A stretch of DNA of 38,379 nt. Source: Euryarchaeota archaeon UBA125. GTDB lineage: Archaea > Thermoplasmatota > Poseidoniia > Poseidoniales > Thalassarchaeaceae. Numbering within the stretch: position 1 is the stretch's first letter; each line of letters starts with the position of its first letter. Of the stretch, positions 1-9,525 are shown one piece after another. The DNA is taken from assembly GCA_002502625.1 (NCBI GenBank), contig DAPV01000098.1, positions 1 to 38,379 on the forward strand, given 5' to 3'. Under the pieces are notes generated by a model, which saw only the letters and a list, made by a program, of their open reading frames with translations, had not been told where the DNA came from and ran no database searches. The translations under genes were made by a program, and so were the position numbers.

Positions 1-2235
1 CAAGGCAGAAGTATAGGATAGGGGCAGTGTAGTAGTTTGTTGTCTTTTTAGTAATAAATTTCCTTCAGAAGAACGTTTACTTCTCCATGAAACACCATGT
101 ATATTCTCGACAACTATTGTTGAAGAGCCATCTGAATATGGCTCAACATTTCGATCTTCTGCAACAATCAACAAGTTGTCATTATGATTTATTCGACACC
201 AACCTGAACCATCTGAGAAATCTTGAGAAGAAAGAAATGAAGGTAGGGATTCAGGATTGGAATGTTCTCTCCAATATTCGACATATGGAGCAACTGGCGG
301 AGAGGATTCATCTAAAACTGTAGGATCGATGACTACTACTTCTTCTCCTGAATAGTAAATCGACTGTAACAAATGACGCGTGTGGCGAATGGGGCCATCT
401 GGACGTAATATTCCCAATCTTTGTCGTTCTTCTTCTTGCAATAAAGGTGGTAAAGTAACTCTTAGATCCCAATAATCAGCAGTTGGCTCTACAAGAATTA
501 CGCGCTTTGCTTGACATCCTAATACTTCGTCTGGTGTTCTGATTAATACAGGAGAAAATGGTGAAGAGACTTCAGGTAAAACTCCAGAATCAATTACAGC
601 TTGAACTTGATCACACCAAATTTCTGTAGTTTCGGGCAGGGCGATGCCCATAGATTTCTCATAAGATCTTAAATTTGATAGTTCAGACATTAATATCTGC
701 AAACCTACTAAACCATCTTCTCTTTCACCATCAAAATTATTTGAAACATTTTCATTATTCATCATCGAAATTACATTATTTAACCATAAATCGGGAGTTA
801 ACTCATTGATTTCAAATGGTAATTCTTGACCTGTAAAACATCCTTTCCAAAAGGATTCATCTTTCAAGAAATTAATATCTTGATTATTCAAAATTGGAGA
901 AAGTGCACCAATTGTGCAAAGAAACCACCACTGCGTCTGTTCAAATGCTAAAGGATTTCTAGATTCAGAAGCATCTGATGAAAATGCACGAAGCCAGTCA
1001 TGTAAAACGCCCTTTCCTCCAATTAATCGTCGGTCACGAGCTAATAATTCCAATACTTCACGATCGGGGATTGGCCGAATATGAGTTTCAGTTGGGTGAT
1101 TTGGTACTTTTTCTAATTCAAAGAGGCTGATAGTACGTTGAACAGCAAACGAAAGAAGGGATTCAAGAGAGAAGCACTCTTCAGAATGAGCAATTTGGAT
1201 TGCTGAGGAAATCCAATGAACAAATGGGCTACTTCTAAGCTGTGATTTGCTCTTAGACACTGGAATACCAAGAGACTTTAATTCATTTTTCCATTGAGCA
1301 GGAAGGTTATTTCCTGAGGGATGAATCAATAAAATATCATCAATTCCAGAATCCAGATATTTTTTGATTATCCGAGATGTTACTCTTGCTGATGATGATG
1401 CTTCTCTAATATGGATTCGATGAATATTTGGAGATTTTTCGTCCTTTATTGGCTCATGAGATGGAATCCATGTTGGCAGATCTGCTGATGATTTAACCGG
1501 ATGAATATCATCAATTAATAATCCATGATACCCCAGCCGATGAGACCCATGATAGCAAAGTTGGTGAATAGGTATTCGCAATGAGATACATTCTAAAATT
1601 TTCAAATAAATTGGATCAATGTTTGGCGAATGGTCCATTAAGATAATTCCGTCAACTAATTCAAAAGTGAATATTGATTTTTCTAAATTTTCTAAGCCAC
1701 CTACTAATCGAGAATGGAATCGAGAAGAATAAGCACCAGCAAGATGTTTTTCAATTTCATCTATACTAGATTGAACGCCTTGAAGATGTTCTATCAAAGT
1801 ATCAATTGGGGCATTATTTCTTCTCAAAGTTGAGTTTAATCTCAATAAGGTTCTAGTTTTAGAAATAGGCCATTTTCTATCCTCAATAGGATGTAATAAT
1901 GGAAATTCAAGTTGAGATGCTTTTCGTTGCATTATTGAATGTATAGCAAGTTCAAGAGACGGGCCATCAGGAAGCATTCTAGGTTCTCTTAAATCAGCGT
2001 AAATCTTAGTACATAACCCATTTAATGTCAGATGTGAACTTCTATCCACAATTCCAGTCGATGAAGAGATTTTATTGAGAAATTTGTCACGAGATAGGGC
2101 AGATGAATGTATGAAAAGAATACGTGAAGGGCCTCCCTCTGAAATTGGTCTTGGATCTATTGTTTGTTGGATTGCATGTTGCAATATCCATTCAGGTAGA
2201 GGCCCCCTAGGAATTTGTTCCAAGGTTATCTCCAT
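1..2235 (-). CDS. AddB-like (inactivated SF1 helicase / PD-(D/E)XK nuclease-type) protein, 3' end cut by window edge
   Basis: Open minus-strand frame of 745 codons with no stop, running off the left edge. An in-frame TAG lies five codons above the ATG at 2235, which fixes the start. The N-terminal part (SRILFIHSSALSRDKF, about residues 36-51) sits where an SF1 helicase has its Walker A loop, but no GxGKT/S is visible. Near residues 566-600 the pattern TPDEVLGCQAKRVILVEP, followed by LPPLLQEEERQRLGI, resembles the helicase C-terminal region of AddB/RecC-type proteins. Those proteins work in double-strand-break end processing, usually with a C-terminal PD-(D/E)XK nuclease domain; here that part would lie outside the window. 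Assignment comes from motif resemblance only. A different inactive SF1 helicase-like protein is possible. Confidence 0.55.
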   Translation of the reverse strand, partial: MEITLEQIPRGPLPEWILQHAIQQTIDPRPISEGGPSRILFIHSSALSRDKFLNKISSSTGIVDRSSHLTLNGLCTKIYADLREPRMLPDGPSLELAIHSIMQRKASQLEFPLLHPIEDRKWPISKTRTLLRLNSTLRRNNAPIDTLIEHLQGVQSSIDEIEKHLAGAYSSRFHSRLVGGLENLEKSIFTFELVDGIILMDHSPNIDPIYLKILECISLRIPIHQLCYHGSHRLGYHGLLIDDIHPVKSSADLPTWIPSHEPIKDEKSPNIHRIHIREASSSARVTSRIIKKYLDSGIDDILLIHPSGNNLPAQWKNELKSLGIPVSKSKSQLRSSPFVHWISSAIQIAHSEECFSLESLLSFAVQRTISLFELEKVPNHPTETHIRPIPDREVLELLARDRRLIGGKGVLHDWLRAFSSDASESRNPLAFEQTQWWFLCTIGALSPILNNQDINFLKDESFWKGCFTGQELPFEINELTPDLWLNNVISMMNNENVSNNFDGEREDGLVGLQILMSELSNLRSYEKSMGIALPETTEIWCDQVQAVIDSGVLPEVSSPFSPVLIRTPDEVLGCQAKRVILVEPTADYWDLRVTLPPLLQEEERQRLGILRPDGPIRHTRHLLQSIYYSGEEVVVIDPTVLDESSPPVAPYVEYWREHSNPESLPSFLSSQDFSDGSGWCRINHNDNLLIVAEDRNVEPYSDGSSTIVVENIHGVSWRSKRSSEGNLLLKRQQTTTLPLSYTSAL

Positions 2236-2291
2236 AGCATCACCAACGTTCTACTTGTTCTTCGATGGTAGATAAACCCGAAGTTTTGAGG

Positions 2292-3275
2292 TTACTTCTT
2301 TCTAATCACAATTGAAGCCAATGAAAGGATTAGAAGAGTGGATACTGCACTGATGGAAGGTAAGAAACCTGACTCATTCTCACTACAATCTATCTCAATA
2401 AAATTCATCTCCCAATCAAAGGCAAGAACTAGACGTAAATCTTCACCATCCCATACTTCAGGAAGAGTAATGTTTGATGCTCCATCTTCTGAGAGAATAT
2501 GTATATCTCTAATTACGTGAGGATAATATTCTAGGCCATTAGATCCATTCTCATCTCGAGCAATTTCTTCAACCACGTAGAGAATTGGTGTGATAGAAGC
2601 AGTCGTTGGATTAGAACACTCATCATTCCAGATATCCTCCATAGTTAGTGAGCCCGGAGTTGAAAGACTCCAAAGTACTGTGCCGTTGTTATCATCCCAA
2701 TTTTCCCAAGACAAAGAGGCAGTCATACCTTCAAGTGAGAGAGATGAGCCCAAATCTACGCTAAGCGAGTAATCATCGGATAACGTCCCACTACCTTTAG
2801 CAACAGAACCTGAATGAAGCCATTCTCCATTGAATACTACCGCAGGGGGTAAACGTTCAAGCCCACCTGTAGCACGACTATTGGTTGGGCCAAATCGTTC
2901 AATCCATCGGTCATCGCCAACCTCAGTACCGAATGGATCTCTGATTTCTGAGTATTCTCGATGGTAATGCAAACTCTCAATCGAACGATTAGTAGCTAGT
3001 TCACTTACTGCATGCTCAGAATCTAGACAATTCTCGCACCATGTAGCAGTATAGACTTCCGCAATGACTGGCCAAGATTCAGAAGGCACATCAAAAGAGG
3101 CATTAGATAAATTACCATGTCCAATATCGATACCTATGCCACCGAAGGTGCCTTTCTTTTCCATTATATCTAGTTCAGAAATGATAGGGGAACCGTCTGT
3201 GGTCGCCTGTTCGCTCTCCGCTTTAACTAATCCAGAAAATAGAACTAGCATTACCAGCAAAATTACTCGCTTCAT
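2292..3275 (-). CDS. Secreted, membrane-anchored thioredoxin-like protein
   Basis: 327 residues. It has an N-terminal signal peptide (basic MKR, hydrophobic core to about residue 17, AxA-like end near 19), so it is exported. The region from residue 69 has the thioredoxin-fold pattern of a beta strand followed by ATWCENC (C80 and C83), a CxxC redox site with the usual preceding Trp. A hydrophobic C-terminal stretch (about residues 304-324) ending in RKK, preceded by ESGFLPS, looks like the C-terminal anchors of archaeal PGF-CTERM-type surface proteins. The inferred role is thiol-disulfide exchange on the outer face of the membrane. The middle 200 residues match nothing I recognise. It lies 31 bases downstream of the zinc-finger gene and 56 bases upstream of the AddB-like gene, so co-transcription is plausible. 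Confidence 0.65.
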   Translation of the reverse strand: MKRVILLVMLVLFSGLVKAESEQATTDGSPIISELDIMEKKGTFGGIGIDIGHGNLSNASFDVPSESWPVIAEVYTATWCENCLDSEHAVSELATNRSIESLHYHREYSEIRDPFGTEVGDDRWIERFGPTNSRATGGLERLPPAVVFNGEWLHSGSVAKGSGTLSDDYSLSVDLGSSLSLEGMTASLSWENWDDNNGTVLWSLSTPGSLTMEDIWNDECSNPTTASITPILYVVEEIARDENGSNGLEYYPHVIRDIHILSEDGASNITLPEVWDGEDLRLVLAFDWEMNFIEIDCSENESGFLPSISAVSTLLILSLASIVIRKK

Positions 3276-3306
3276 GCTTGTGAGAAGAAGTGGTTATTCC
3301 TCAATG

Positions 3307-5487
3307 TTACCTCTCTTCGTTCTGGAAATTCCAAAATAGATTATGTCGAAGTTGTCGAAAATATCTAACTCTATCTTCTATTCGTGCCCACCATGGTCTT
3401 CCATTTGGATCAATTTCTTCCTGAATTGGAGCCAATAACTCATACATTTGATTTCGAATCTCTTCATTTAGATTCAAATGTCTTTCCTTAACCCAAATTT
3501 GTTGATTTTCTTCAAGTCTCAGAATTTCAAGATTATTTTCGTTAGATACCCAACCATGTATTCGTGCAATCGACTGTAAAACCTCTACTTCTTGTTGAGT
3601 TAGGAGTTGGTTTTCTATAGTCAATAATCCAAATATACCACCTGGAGCATTTGGCAAGCGTGCTAATGCCCCTATTGGAGCTGCATTGAATGCAACCAAT
3701 GCATTGATCAATATATTTGGAATCCTATTTCTATTTCCTCCATCTCTTAAAGTATCATCATTTATGGGAAATTGATGTTCTCGTTCAAAACGGAATTCGC
3801 CTTGTTGATTATCCCATTCATTTTCAACTAATCTTCCCCAATTAACATAAGCAGGGTTTTGATGTCTTCTTCTAATATTGTTATCATGTATATCTCTTGC
3901 TTCAAAATAGTCTCTAACCCTTTCACGTAAACGAATTGGTGGCTGAAAATGATCTTGATATATTTCTGGATTTCTAGGGATTTTTCCATGACTAACTAGA
4001 AAGTTGTGGATTGTAGCAATTGCAGTATTATTTTCACGATCGTTTGAACAAATTAAAGCTAAAGTGACAATTTGATCTCCTATTGGTAAATCTCGTAATT
4101 CATCACCAGCATGAGTACAAATTTTGCCCCAAGGTTCAGAGGAATTCGTTCTAGCACTGAGTTGAAATTTATCTCCAACTAAATTTTTTGCAGTTCGATT
4201 AATTTTTATTCGATATTCAGTACCTGTGGTACCCTGAATCAGTAAACTGCGTTCATTTTCAGAAAAATTGATGTTTTCTGTTTGATGTTCTATATCTCTT
4301 AACAATCTTGCAGCTTTACGATCTGCATCATTAGGAATTTTGGGAGTTACTTCTTCGTTTCCCCAATTACTCAATAACAATTGAAGAGTGTCATGAATTG
4401 AGGTTCCTGGAGGAGATAATTGAGCAGAAATTATTGCAGAAATAATATGGATATCTGATGGAATTCGTCGTAATTTTATTCTTCCGTCATCATCCTCAAC
4501 TCTGAGAAACAATCTTCCATTTCTGACTGTAATGAGAGATACATATTCATGTTTTAGTAATTCTGGATTCGACCAATAATCTGTTATTTCTCTCCATCTT
4601 CTAAGCCAAGGCATTGAAAAGATTTCATTCTCTGGTAAACTATCCAGATAAAATGGCAGCGTTTCAAGACTATTTTGTTGATCTTCAAATGAACTATTAA
4701 TGATTTTAACATCGGATTTACCTGAAAATAAAGTCCAACGTCTGAGAACCTTAGAAATTACAGCAGCAATCGTTTTGAAATCACTTCTGTTTCGACGTCG
4801 AGCAATACGGAGATGATGTCTCCATCTAGGATGAATTTGACGTTCTCTCTGAAGAGAGGTCTTCCATCTATCCCTCAAAGTCTCTCCTAATTGAGCAAGT
4901 AATTGGCCTAAACGATGCCAATTTACTGCTTTTAATTCCCAATCTTCCATTTTTGAAATCAGTTCGATTAGTTGAGAATCAGGGATGCGAACACCTGTGT
5001 TTATTATTCCATCAATTGTTATTGAAGGAGGCAAAGAAGAACATGAACTAATTTGTAACCAACAACCACCAGGCAGAGGGAAGCCTCGATTCATTAGCCT
5101 CTCCTTAACATCCTGATTTTCAGTTGACTTGATTTGATCAATGATTCGAGTTCTTATTTCATTTGCTTTTTGATCATCAACAATGGATTGAAGATTGGAT
5201 TCTTGAGGACGGAAAAGCCATTCAGAATCTTGTCTATCTAATCTTTCGTACCACTCTCGAATTCTACTTACTGTGGATCGTCTCGAATGATTTTGTAATA
5301 TCCGATTTACAATTTCAATATCTTGTTTTGATGAATCATGTAAAGGAAATGTTCCAGAACAATGTGGATGAATCATCCATTTACATCTAGGACACCATGT
5401 GTTTGTATTCTGATTCAAGGGTTCTATTTCACACGCAATACATAACCGATCTTTCTTTTCATCGTTCACTCTGGTGGTTGACGTCAT
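3307..5487 (-). CDS. Large zinc-finger protein of unknown function with LPIGD module (paralogue of 19731-21023)
   Basis: I do not recognise a family. From the ATG at 5487 it has 726 residues; an upstream in-frame ATG at 5544 would add 19 residues and overlap threonine aldolase by 20 bases. I prefer 5487 because the paralogue also starts right at its zinc finger. Near the N-terminus are CIAC and CPRC, followed by HPHC, a plausible four-Cys zinc site with extra ligands. The middle is charged and helical (for example ERQIHPRWRHHLRIARRRNR). Residues about 414-500 (IQGTTGTEYRI, then LPIGDQIVTLALICSND) are clearly similar to the second zinc-finger protein at 19731-21023. The remaining 230 residues are unique to this copy. 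No signal peptide or membrane segment is seen, so it is likely cytoplasmic. Nucleic-acid binding is only a guess from the zinc site and basic stretches. Confidence 0.7.
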   Translation of the reverse strand: MTSTTRVNDEKKDRLCIACEIEPLNQNTNTWCPRCKWMIHPHCSGTFPLHDSSKQDIEIVNRILQNHSRRSTVSRIREWYERLDRQDSEWLFRPQESNLQSIVDDQKANEIRTRIIDQIKSTENQDVKERLMNRGFPLPGGCWLQISSCSSLPPSITIDGIINTGVRIPDSQLIELISKMEDWELKAVNWHRLGQLLAQLGETLRDRWKTSLQRERQIHPRWRHHLRIARRRNRSDFKTIAAVISKVLRRWTLFSGKSDVKIINSSFEDQQNSLETLPFYLDSLPENEIFSMPWLRRWREITDYWSNPELLKHEYVSLITVRNGRLFLRVEDDDGRIKLRRIPSDIHIISAIISAQLSPPGTSIHDTLQLLLSNWGNEEVTPKIPNDADRKAARLLRDIEHQTENINFSENERSLLIQGTTGTEYRIKINRTAKNLVGDKFQLSARTNSSEPWGKICTHAGDELRDLPIGDQIVTLALICSNDRENNTAIATIHNFLVSHGKIPRNPEIYQDHFQPPIRLRERVRDYFEARDIHDNNIRRRHQNPAYVNWGRLVENEWDNQQGEFRFEREHQFPINDDTLRDGGNRNRIPNILINALVAFNAAPIGALARLPNAPGGIFGLLTIENQLLTQQEVEVLQSIARIHGWVSNENNLEILRLEENQQIWVKERHLNLNEEIRNQMYELLAPIQEEIDPNGRPWWARIEDRVRYFRQLRHNLFWNFQNEER

Positions 5488-5524
5488 AGGTAAACAATTA
5501 ACTGACTCCTTATGAATCAAATAA

Positions 5525-6580
5525 TTACAATGTTGAAAATGCATTTATTGTTCTTTCAATATCTTCATCGGTAATATGTAGATGAGTTACCAACCTAAGC
5601 ATATTCGGGCCTAAATCCAATGCATCAATTCCTTTTTCTGATAGTGATTTTATTACAACAGAAGCTAAAGTATCTGTTGTAATGTATACCATATTTGTTT
5701 CAACTGTTGAGATATCAACATTAAATCCGTCCATATTTCCTATATCTTCAGCAAGTTTACGAGCGCGTGCATGATCGTCTGCCATTCTTTCAATGTGATT
5801 TTCTAATGCAAATATACCACCTGCTGCAATGATTCCAGCCTGACGCATCCCTCCACCAAACATCTTACGCCAACGATGAGCTAAAGCGATGAACTCAGAT
5901 GATCCTACCAATACACTACCGACTGGAGCGCCTAGACCTTTAGATAAACAAATAGAAATTGAGTCATAATCGCGAACAATACGTGCAGGAGATGTTCTGG
6001 AAGCAACTGATGCATTGAATAAACGAGCACCGTCCATATGAGCAGCGCAATCATTGTCATGGGCAACTTTAGCAATTGCATCAAGTGTTTCTTGAGGATA
6101 ACAAGTTCCACCACCCCTGTTAGAAGTATTCTCAACACAAACAAGAGATCCGTTTGGAAAGTGTGCAAGACTACCATCTGCTTTACGAATTCCATTTTTT
6201 ACATCTTCAGGTGTCATAATTCCACGCTTTCCAGGTACTAGAGAAACCGAACATCCAGATAATGCTGCAAAACCTCCTCCTTCATAGATGTAAATATGGC
6301 TAGTTGCCTCAGTAACTATTTCATCGCCTGGATTTGTGTGAGTACGAATTGCAATTGCGTTCGACATTGTCCCACTAGGTACGAAGAGTGAGGCTTCTTT
6401 TCCTAGCATCGACGAAATACGACTTTCTAATTCAATAACTGTAGGATCATCGCCTAAAACATCATCTCCAACTGGAGCGGCGGACATCGCTTTTCGCATT
6501 TTATCAGTAGGTTGAGTGACTGTGTCGCTTCTCAAATCGACTCGGTCGGATGGATGCTCACGCATGTCACCCGCTAGCAT
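5525..6580 (-). CDS. ltaE: Low-specificity L-threonine aldolase
   Basis: 351 residues, full length for the family. This PLP enzyme splits L-threonine or allo-threonine into glycine and acetaldehyde, in fold-type I. The N-terminal VDLRSDTVTQPT, the FVPSGTMSN loop (about 67-74), HMDGAR (181-186, whose Asp binds the pyridine nitrogen) and ISICLSKGLGAPVGS with the Schiff-base lysine K214 are all present. MFGGGMRQAG (about 236-245) is also characteristic. ATG at 6580 is used; Met6 is an alternative just before the conserved core. It lies 26 bases below the SRPBCC-epimerase gene on the same strand and its 3' end nearly abuts the zinc-finger gene. It probably supplies glycine and one-carbon units or degrades threonine; nothing local settles the direction. 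Confidence 0.93.
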   Translation of the reverse strand: MLAGDMREHPSDRVDLRSDTVTQPTDKMRKAMSAAPVGDDVLGDDPTVIELESRISSMLGKEASLFVPSGTMSNAIAIRTHTNPGDEIVTEATSHIYIYEGGGFAALSGCSVSLVPGKRGIMTPEDVKNGIRKADGSLAHFPNGSLVCVENTSNRGGGTCYPQETLDAIAKVAHDNDCAAHMDGARLFNASVASRTSPARIVRDYDSISICLSKGLGAPVGSVLVGSSEFIALAHRWRKMFGGGMRQAGIIAAGGIFALENHIERMADDHARARKLAEDIGNMDGFNVDISTVETNMVYITTDTLASVVIKSLSEKGIDALDLGPNMLRLVTHLHITDEDIERTINAFSTL

Positions 6581-6606
6581 TTCTGTTTCTTAGGCTTGTC
6601 CAGAAA

Positions 6607-7989
6607 TTATTGTGGTTTCCATTTACCAAGACAATCTCGAAAAGCATCTTCTAAATTTGAATGTTCAAACTCAAAACCTGATTCAAGTAGACGTCGAGGG
6701 TGTACTTTCTGTCCTTCCAGTAACAACGGACGTGCAAATTCACCGAAAATAATCTTAACAACAAAACCTGGAAGAGGAGCGAAAGCGGGTCTCCTGAGAA
6801 CACGGCCCAACGTTTTTGCAAAGGTTTTCTGACGAACTGGATTAGGAGCAGTTAGATTATACATTCCTTCGCAATTTTTTGTCATTAATAGGTGCTGTAC
6901 TGCTGCAATGTGATCATCCATTGAAATCCACGACATCCATTGTTTCCCTGAACCAATAGGACCACCAGCTCCCATTTTGAATGGGAAAAGCATTTTTCCT
7001 AAGGCTCCTCCTTTAGGAGATAATACTATTCCGGTTCGAAGATGGATGGTTCTAATTCCTGCCTCTCTAGCAGCATCCGCTGAAGACTCCCATATCTTTG
7101 CTGTATCTGTAAGGAACCCTGTGCCATGAGTACTATTTTCATCAATTTCTTCATCACCTCTGTCTCCATAAATTCCTATTGCACTAGCAACAACAAATAC
7201 CTCAGGTTTTACCTCTAAAGATGCCATAGTTTCAGCGAGTAAGGTAACAGATTTTTGGCGTGATTCAACTATTGCCTGTTTACGTTTTTTAGACCATCTC
7301 TTATCACCAATTCCTACACCACCCAAATGAATCACTGCATCAATTCCATCAAATAATGAAGGATCTAATTCTCCGTTCTGAGGATCCCAAAATCTCTGAT
7401 TTTCATCTAACGGTTTTCTTCTAACTAGTTGAATCACTTCGTGACCACCTGTATCAAGAAACGGAATTAGTTGAGACCCAATCAATCCACTGGCTCCACT
7501 AACCAATATTCGTTTTCTAGGAAATTCAGAAAATGATTGATGTCTCATAATATCTCTCTTCAAATTAATTGCTCTTGAAGTAAACATATTTTCTATATTT
7601 TTACGAACATATCGTCCGCCAAATAACCTACCTAGAAATCCTACTGGTATTACATAACTTACTTCGTCACGTATAATGGTAACATCTGGTTTTTCTTTGA
7701 TAAAACGGTGAGTGTGCCACCATCTCTTAAACGGTCCTCGAACCATTCTATCCGCAAATAATTCTTCTTCAATCATATCTGTATGTTCGGCAATCCATTT
7801 CATCTTTATTGGGCCCATTTTCATCTTCATTACTCTGGTTCCACCTGGTGATAAATCAGGTGGTGCAGAAATAGTTTCTATGTTTTCCCAAGGTGGAGAT
7901 AATCTGTCAAATGCACCCTCTCTAGTATGCCATTCCCAAACCACTTTGCGAGGCGCTTCAATTCGAGTTTCATGTAGGTAATTTACCAA
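6607..7989 (-). CDS. SRPBCC domain fused to TIGR01777-family NAD(P)-binding epimerase
   Basis: 460 residues with two domains. Residues 1 to about 150 look like an SRPBCC (START/polyketide-cyclase-like) lipid- or ligand-binding domain (HETRIEAPRKVVWEWHTREG; RGPFKRWWHTHRF). Residues about 160-460 are a short-chain-dehydrogenase-like epimerase of the TIGR01777 (SDR39U) family: RILVSGASGLIG nucleotide loop, VIHLGG, ASAIGIYGDRG, and the C-terminal DUF1731-type region (PAFAPLPGFVVKIIFGE, ending LEDAFRDCLG). The substrate is unknown for the family. The only start that keeps the whole SRPBCC domain is a TTG at 7989, since a stop lies two codons upstream. It is preceded by GAGGGATGAT, an SD-like run inside the end of the photolyase gene three bases away, so translation is probably coupled to photolyase. 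Confidence 0.85.
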   Translation of the reverse strand: MVNYLHETRIEAPRKVVWEWHTREGAFDRLSPPWENIETISAPPDLSPGGTRVMKMKMGPIKMKWIAEHTDMIEEELFADRMVRGPFKRWWHTHRFIKEKPDVTIIRDEVSYVIPVGFLGRLFGGRYVRKNIENMFTSRAINLKRDIMRHQSFSEFPRKRILVSGASGLIGSQLIPFLDTGGHEVIQLVRRKPLDENQRFWDPQNGELDPSLFDGIDAVIHLGGVGIGDKRWSKKRKQAIVESRQKSVTLLAETMASLEVKPEVFVVASAIGIYGDRGDEEIDENSTHGTGFLTDTAKIWESSADAAREAGIRTIHLRTGIVLSPKGGALGKMLFPFKMGAGGPIGSGKQWMSWISMDDHIAAVQHLLMTKNCEGMYNLTAPNPVRQKTFAKTLGRVLRRPAFAPLPGFVVKIIFGEFARPLLLEGQKVHPRRLLESGFEFEHSNLEDAFRDCLGKWKPQ

Positions 7990-7992
7990 ATA

Positions 7993-9525
7993 TCATCCCT
8001 CAATAGTATCAAATTCGCCAGTTCCAAATTGATTCAAATATCCTTTAAGATCAAGTTTTCTTGCTGTATTTGCACTCGACATGAATCTAACTTTTCCAAA
8101 GACGGGGCGTTCTGGCCCCCAAGCACGATCATGTCTTCCTAGTACCCAAAATATTCCAGTGTATGAGTTAGGATCTCTGCCGTCTAGGGCCCATCGATCA
8201 TTTAGTCTAACCATCCAATCTGATGCTGTGACTGGGTCTGGTGCCCATTCTAAAATTCTCTTCCCCCATAACATTCGCAAATAATTGTGAATTACTCCTG
8301 TCTCACGTAATTCTCTTTGAGCTGCATTCCAAATTTCATCATGAGTTTCAGCGTTTTCTAATTCATCAAAAACATAAGATGGACGTGGGTCATTAGCGTG
8401 TTCGGTTAAAGTCATTTGAGCCCATTCTGGGAGTGAATTAAATGTTGCATGATCTGGTCTATGATATGCAAAGTGAAAACCAAGATCACGCCATGTGATT
8501 ATTTGATCAAGGAAGGCTTCTGATGCTTCATTTAATCCCCACCATCCATTCCTAGAACCTGTAACTTTACCAGGAGTCATTGTTGGATCCCAGTTTCCTT
8601 TTTTGAGGACTCTATCAACTACTTCTAATGCAGAGATATGTCCAAAATGAAGCCAAGGAGATAAACGACTAGTCATCGGTTCTGAAGGATTATTTCGTCC
8701 GTCAGAATATCTGTCCAATCTTTGATTTACAAAAATTTCTAATAATTTATTTGCTTCTTTAGAACCCCCCCTTGCTGATTCTACAGAAGGTACCAAATGA
8801 TCAATCGGAAGGGGTTCTAATGCAGACTTACCTGTCACTCCTCCTTCCGAAACTCTCCATAACCATTCTAATGGAGTCATTGAAAATCTCAATTCTTCTA
8901 ATAGAATAGAGTATTCATTTTCAGGCATCCAGAGGCTACTACTTCTAGATTCGAGAGGATTAGGTTTAGGTGAATTAGAAATCGCTTCTATGACTCTTCT
9001 CTGAACCACTCTTCGGAAGGTATGAGCTAACGGAGGAGCCTTCTCGGTCCACGACATAGGTATTACACCACAACCATCTACTGCATGTAAACGAGTTTCA
9101 AGAATTTTTTCGGCACGCTCCATCACATGGCGAGGGTGACCAGTTGGAAAATCATCAATTACTACAAGGCAAGCTCTCTGGGAAATACGTCTCAATAAGC
9201 CGTTTCCTCTCTCGCGATGGGTTTCGATCCATGGGATATAACGTACTCCGGTTCCTTCAAATGCTTCACGATTGTCAAGCATACCTTGGGCTACAAAAGT
9301 AACTAATCTGTCACTTGCAAAAGAATGATCTATGCTAAACGGTTCAATAACAATCAATGGTTTTTCCAATTTTTCAGCCACATCTGCAGCATGCTCTAGG
9401 GCATGATTCCAACGTAATCTTCGTTGTGCTGTCATCCAATATAATACGAATTCGCCCTGCTCATTAATTGGACAATCAACAAGAACTCTAGTCCTAGATA
9501 GAATTGCAGAGTTATTGATTTTCAT
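7993..9525 (-). CDS. phr: Deoxyribodipyrimidine photolyase, class II
   Basis: 510 residues. This flavoenzyme repairs cyclobutane pyrimidine dimers with blue light. The class II hallmarks are easy to see: the N-terminal VLYWMTAQRRLRWNHAL, then EPMTSRLSPWLHFGHIS (about 283-299), ITWRDLGFHFAYH, the FAD-binding and catalytic stretch GVIHNYLRMLWGKRILEW, RWALDGRDPNSYTGIFWVLG and DRAWGPERPVFGKVR near the C-terminus. It starts at an ATG overlapping the stop of the upstream Nudix gene (ATGA) and is followed after three bases by the epimerase fusion, so it sits mid-operon. The gene points to life in sunlit water. The Nudix partner may clean damaged nucleotides, which is an inference from adjacency. Confidence 0.95.
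   Translation of the reverse strand: MKINNSAILSRTRVLVDCPINEQGEFVLYWMTAQRRLRWNHALEHAADVAEKLEKPLIVIEPFSIDHSFASDRLVTFVAQGMLDNREAFEGTGVRYIPWIETHRERGNGLLRRISQRACLVVIDDFPTGHPRHVMERAEKILETRLHAVDGCGVIPMSWTEKAPPLAHTFRRVVQRRVIEAISNSPKPNPLESRSSSLWMPENEYSILLEELRFSMTPLEWLWRVSEGGVTGKSALEPLPIDHLVPSVESARGGSKEANKLLEIFVNQRLDRYSDGRNNPSEPMTSRLSPWLHFGHISALEVVDRVLKKGNWDPTMTPGKVTGSRNGWWGLNEASEAFLDQIITWRDLGFHFAYHRPDHATFNSLPEWAQMTLTEHANDPRPSYVFDELENAETHDEIWNAAQRELRETGVIHNYLRMLWGKRILEWAPDPVTASDWMVRLNDRWALDGRDPNSYTGIFWVLGRHDRAWGPERPVFGKVRFMSSANTARKLDLKGYLNQFGTGEFDTIEG

Noticed and set aside
1..323. Plus-strand gene near the left edge (about 87-323)
   Set aside because: It lies antisense to the continuous AddB-like frame, whose translation shows helicase-like motifs; the plus frame does not look like a protein.
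5163..5390. Plus-strand frame inside the large zinc-finger gene
   Set aside because: It overlaps a minus-strand protein with a paralogue at 19731-21023, has no family resemblance and is a typical AT-rich shadow frame.
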